Notes under the pieces: model-generated | Told to the model about the DNA's origin: nothing | Seen by the model: only the letters and a program-made list of their open reading frames with translations | The model's database searches: none | NCBI GenBank assembly: GCA_911728435.2 | Contig: OU452210.1 | Coordinates: 15,174,442 to 15,238,441 of the forward strand | DNA: 64,000 bases | Direction of reading: 5' to 3' | Origin: Apoderus coryli | Taxonomy: Eukaryota > Arthropoda > Insecta > Coleoptera > Attelabidae | Program-made: the position numbers and the translations under genes | Shown: piece by piece, positions 62,062 through 64,000 of the stretch | Numbering within the stretch: the stretch's first letter is position 1 | Layout of the letters: each line of letters opens with the position of its first letter

Positions 62062-62094
62062 ATACCGAGATGACACGTTATGTTGGACAGACAG
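62062..62094 (+). CDS. trh: 33-nt exon of the trh-like gene
   Basis: Acceptor ATTTTTTACAG, donor GTAAGA. The first base completes Arg from the previous exon, followed by YRDDTLCWTD and AG of the next codon. Across the junction the protein reads AFPYYR-YRDDTLCWTD. Such a micro-exon is credible because both splice sites are strong and the phases fit. The following exon, expected to begin the bHLH domain, is not inside the window. Confidence 0.65.
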
Positions 62095-62798
62095 GTAAGA
62101 AAAAGTTAAATTAAATTAATTCAAAATTATGACCAAAATAAAATCAAATATCTAACACAGATTAATATTAATGTCCTTAAACTTTAAAATGCACATCTGT
62201 ATGATTTTATATAAAATTGGTATATAGAATCGCATCAGTGTTTATAAAAAATTTAATGTTAAACAAAAAAAAATCGGCATAATGAAACGGTGAAATTTTT
62301 ACCCTTTAAAAATCAAAAACAAAAGTGTATTTGAGACTTCTCGTCTTTTAGATCAATTTAGTTCGAAACCACTTGCCAATCAAGTTTTTCTTTTGTCACA
62401 AAGGCATTATATAGACAGGTATCGATACTCGTCCAAAACTTTTTCTGTATACTGGTCAACATTATCAGTAGCGTAACAAATTACAGACAATTTATATCAG
62501 AAATAATAAACTAGGAACATATATGTTATCCCACATAAAACTCGGAGTAAATCAATTAACTTGCTTGTGAAATACATAAATAAATAAATCTCATCTAGGA
62601 ATCAAATTCCAGACCTCTATAAAACTTGCTGAGCTGTTGAATTTTAACATTTTTCATTTTGCTGATGTGTATTAATTACCTCAGGGTCTCTCTCAAATAC
62701 CTATAGAGCACAGTGTATTTGTGCAGTTTCCTATAGATTATGTGAGGACTGAAGGCTGTTTAGAAAAATTAAGAAACTTTGTGTGCTTTTTCATAATA

Positions 62799-63057
62799 GC
62801 CTTCCGAAATGTTCGTATAAAAGCGAAGCCTCGAACCAATGATTGGGAACTACAAACAAGTAGTTTTTAATTGCAAATTTTAGCAATTTAATTTTGTAGA
62901 GTCTGAAATTAAAATCTACACATCCAAACTCATAATTCCAGACTTGGAACTCGTGAAATATCATTGTAAATCTGTTCAAAAGAATTTTTATGATTTTTGT
63001 TTGAAGTTCCCAATCATTGGTTCGAGACTTTGACTTTATACAAAAATTTGGGAAGGC
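62799..63057. repeat. inverted repeat, MITE- or fold-back-like
   Basis: Arms 62799-62860 and 62998-63057 share GCCTTCC at the outer ends and the block CTCGAACCAATGATTGGGAA at the inner part, around a 137-bp spacer. Overall identity is roughly 80 percent by eye. No coding content. Confidence 0.6.
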
Positions 63058-63229
63058 GTACAATGACGAAACAGAAATAGTCACAAGTCCCTCATAGATT
63101 TTTAATTTTTCTAGGCAGTTATTTAAATTACTTTAATATTTATATGTCAAATTTCAAAAACTATCTCGACGATGTATAGATACTGAAAAATAACGTTTAA
63201 TTTTAACCAAAAACATGTTTTAGTTCCTG

Positions 63230-63268
63230 AAGAAGATAGCTAAATCTATCGAAACGTTGAGAAGATAA
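63230..63268 (+). ncRNA. hammerhead-ribozyme-like motif
   Basis: GTTC, CTGAAGA (63237-63243), helix II GATAG/CTATC with loop CTAAAT, GAAAC, GTT, GAG. Core bases CUGANGA and GAAA are intact. Helix III is again ACGU, and helix I pairs weakly (UUC with GAG, one wobble). Another probable Penelope-like remnant; no arms found around it. Confidence 0.58.
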
Positions 63269-64000
63269 TAATAATAAAATAAACATAAACAATTTTAAAT
63301 AAATATATGATTTAAATGGTTGATCCTTACCTCAAGAAAACAAAGTCAAATTATGAGTCGGTAGTTTGTCTTAATTATAGTGAAAGGCATTACCAACTAG
63401 GTCATTTTTATCAATCGTAGTTGTCCACTTGTTCTCAACTTATTGCTGCGCAAAATTCGTTTCTTGAGCAAGAAGCAGCAGCCCTAAGCTTTGTTGAAGC
63501 TCGTGAGTTATACATCCTTATATAATCGGTATAACTGATTCAGTCCAAACGGTACGATTCAAGAGTTTGATTTGCCTACTTCCCATTATTACCACAATAC
63601 TTCCGTTGGTTTGATTCATTCCTGGGCAACACAACTATTCAAATGATATTTTACTCATTTTCGGCCATAAAACGTATATTTAATGATAAAAACTGCAGAT
63701 TATGTTGTGGGAAATATTAAGAGGACATGTACGCTCATGGAGATTGAGATCAGTTAACGATATATCGAATATTCTTTTTGTAGATGTGCGCCTCTGATAT
63801 TGTCGATTGAGTTTCGCGGCCCGAGCTGTGGTGCTGGTGTATAACTTTGATGCGGTGCCTCTACGTAGCCCAATATCATGGTTAATGAGGGTGGCAAATA
63901 AAACAAGACTGTTATAAATTATCTTCCAGTCGATTAGCTGAAGTCTATCAACATTAAATCCAAACCTGTTATGAAATTACTGGACATGATTACTGCACTG

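Larger units (their letters stand above)
62095..64000. other. start of the next intron of the trh-like gene
   Basis: AT-rich. Contains an inverted repeat (62799-63057) and a hammerhead-like motif (63230-63268). No coding exon recognised before the right edge. Confidence 0.5.

Overview
The window looks like AT-rich chromosomal DNA from an insect. Genes are split into small GT-AG exons separated by long introns, and the introns hold DNA transposons, Penelope-like elements and old non-LTR retrotransposon fragments. The order of insect cannot be fixed from the sequence. No CRISPR array, operon, tRNA or rRNA was recognised.

Positions 1-46675 (+ strand) carry the 3' part of one large gene. I assembled 17 exons; every junction keeps the reading phase and together they encode 1222 residues. 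The protein ends in a KASH domain: one membrane segment followed by a short lumenal tail ending PPI. Spectrin-like helices come first, then an acidic Ser-rich middle, then coiled coil and KASH. This best fits Klarsicht (klar), the outer-nuclear-membrane LINC protein that links nuclei and cargoes to microtubule motors. The 5' part of the gene lies left of the window.

From about 53.0 kb a second + strand gene begins. A GC-richer promoter-like block is followed by an exon encoding His/Ala-rich sequence ending in AFPYYR, an 8.4 kb intron, and a 33-nt exon encoding YRDDTLCWTD. I infer the N-terminal part of a trachealess-like (trh) bHLH-PAS factor. This rests on remembered family sequence and on my recollection that klar and trh are neighbours at 61C in Drosophila. 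The bHLH and PAS exons would lie right of the window.

Mobile DNA fills the introns. Intron 3 holds a 653-bp Penelope-like insertion (inverted arms, hammerhead-like cores, 12-bp target duplication) and a non-LTR RNase H fragment. Intron 4 (19.2 kb) holds two mariner-superfamily elements with intact transposases. One has DD39D spacing and short terminal repeats. The other has DD41D spacing and very long (about 360 bp), almost identical terminal repeats. Intron 6 holds a DD34D mariner relic and a 1.77-kb Penelope-like insertion. That insertion is almost entirely a palindrome with two copies of a GIY-YIG endonuclease coding region, also flanked by a 12-bp target duplication. Isolated hammerhead-like motifs occur at 37.15-37.19 kb (- strand) and 63.23-63.27 kb (+ strand). 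Small TA-flanked inverted-repeat elements (MITEs) and reverse transcriptase scraps are scattered elsewhere.
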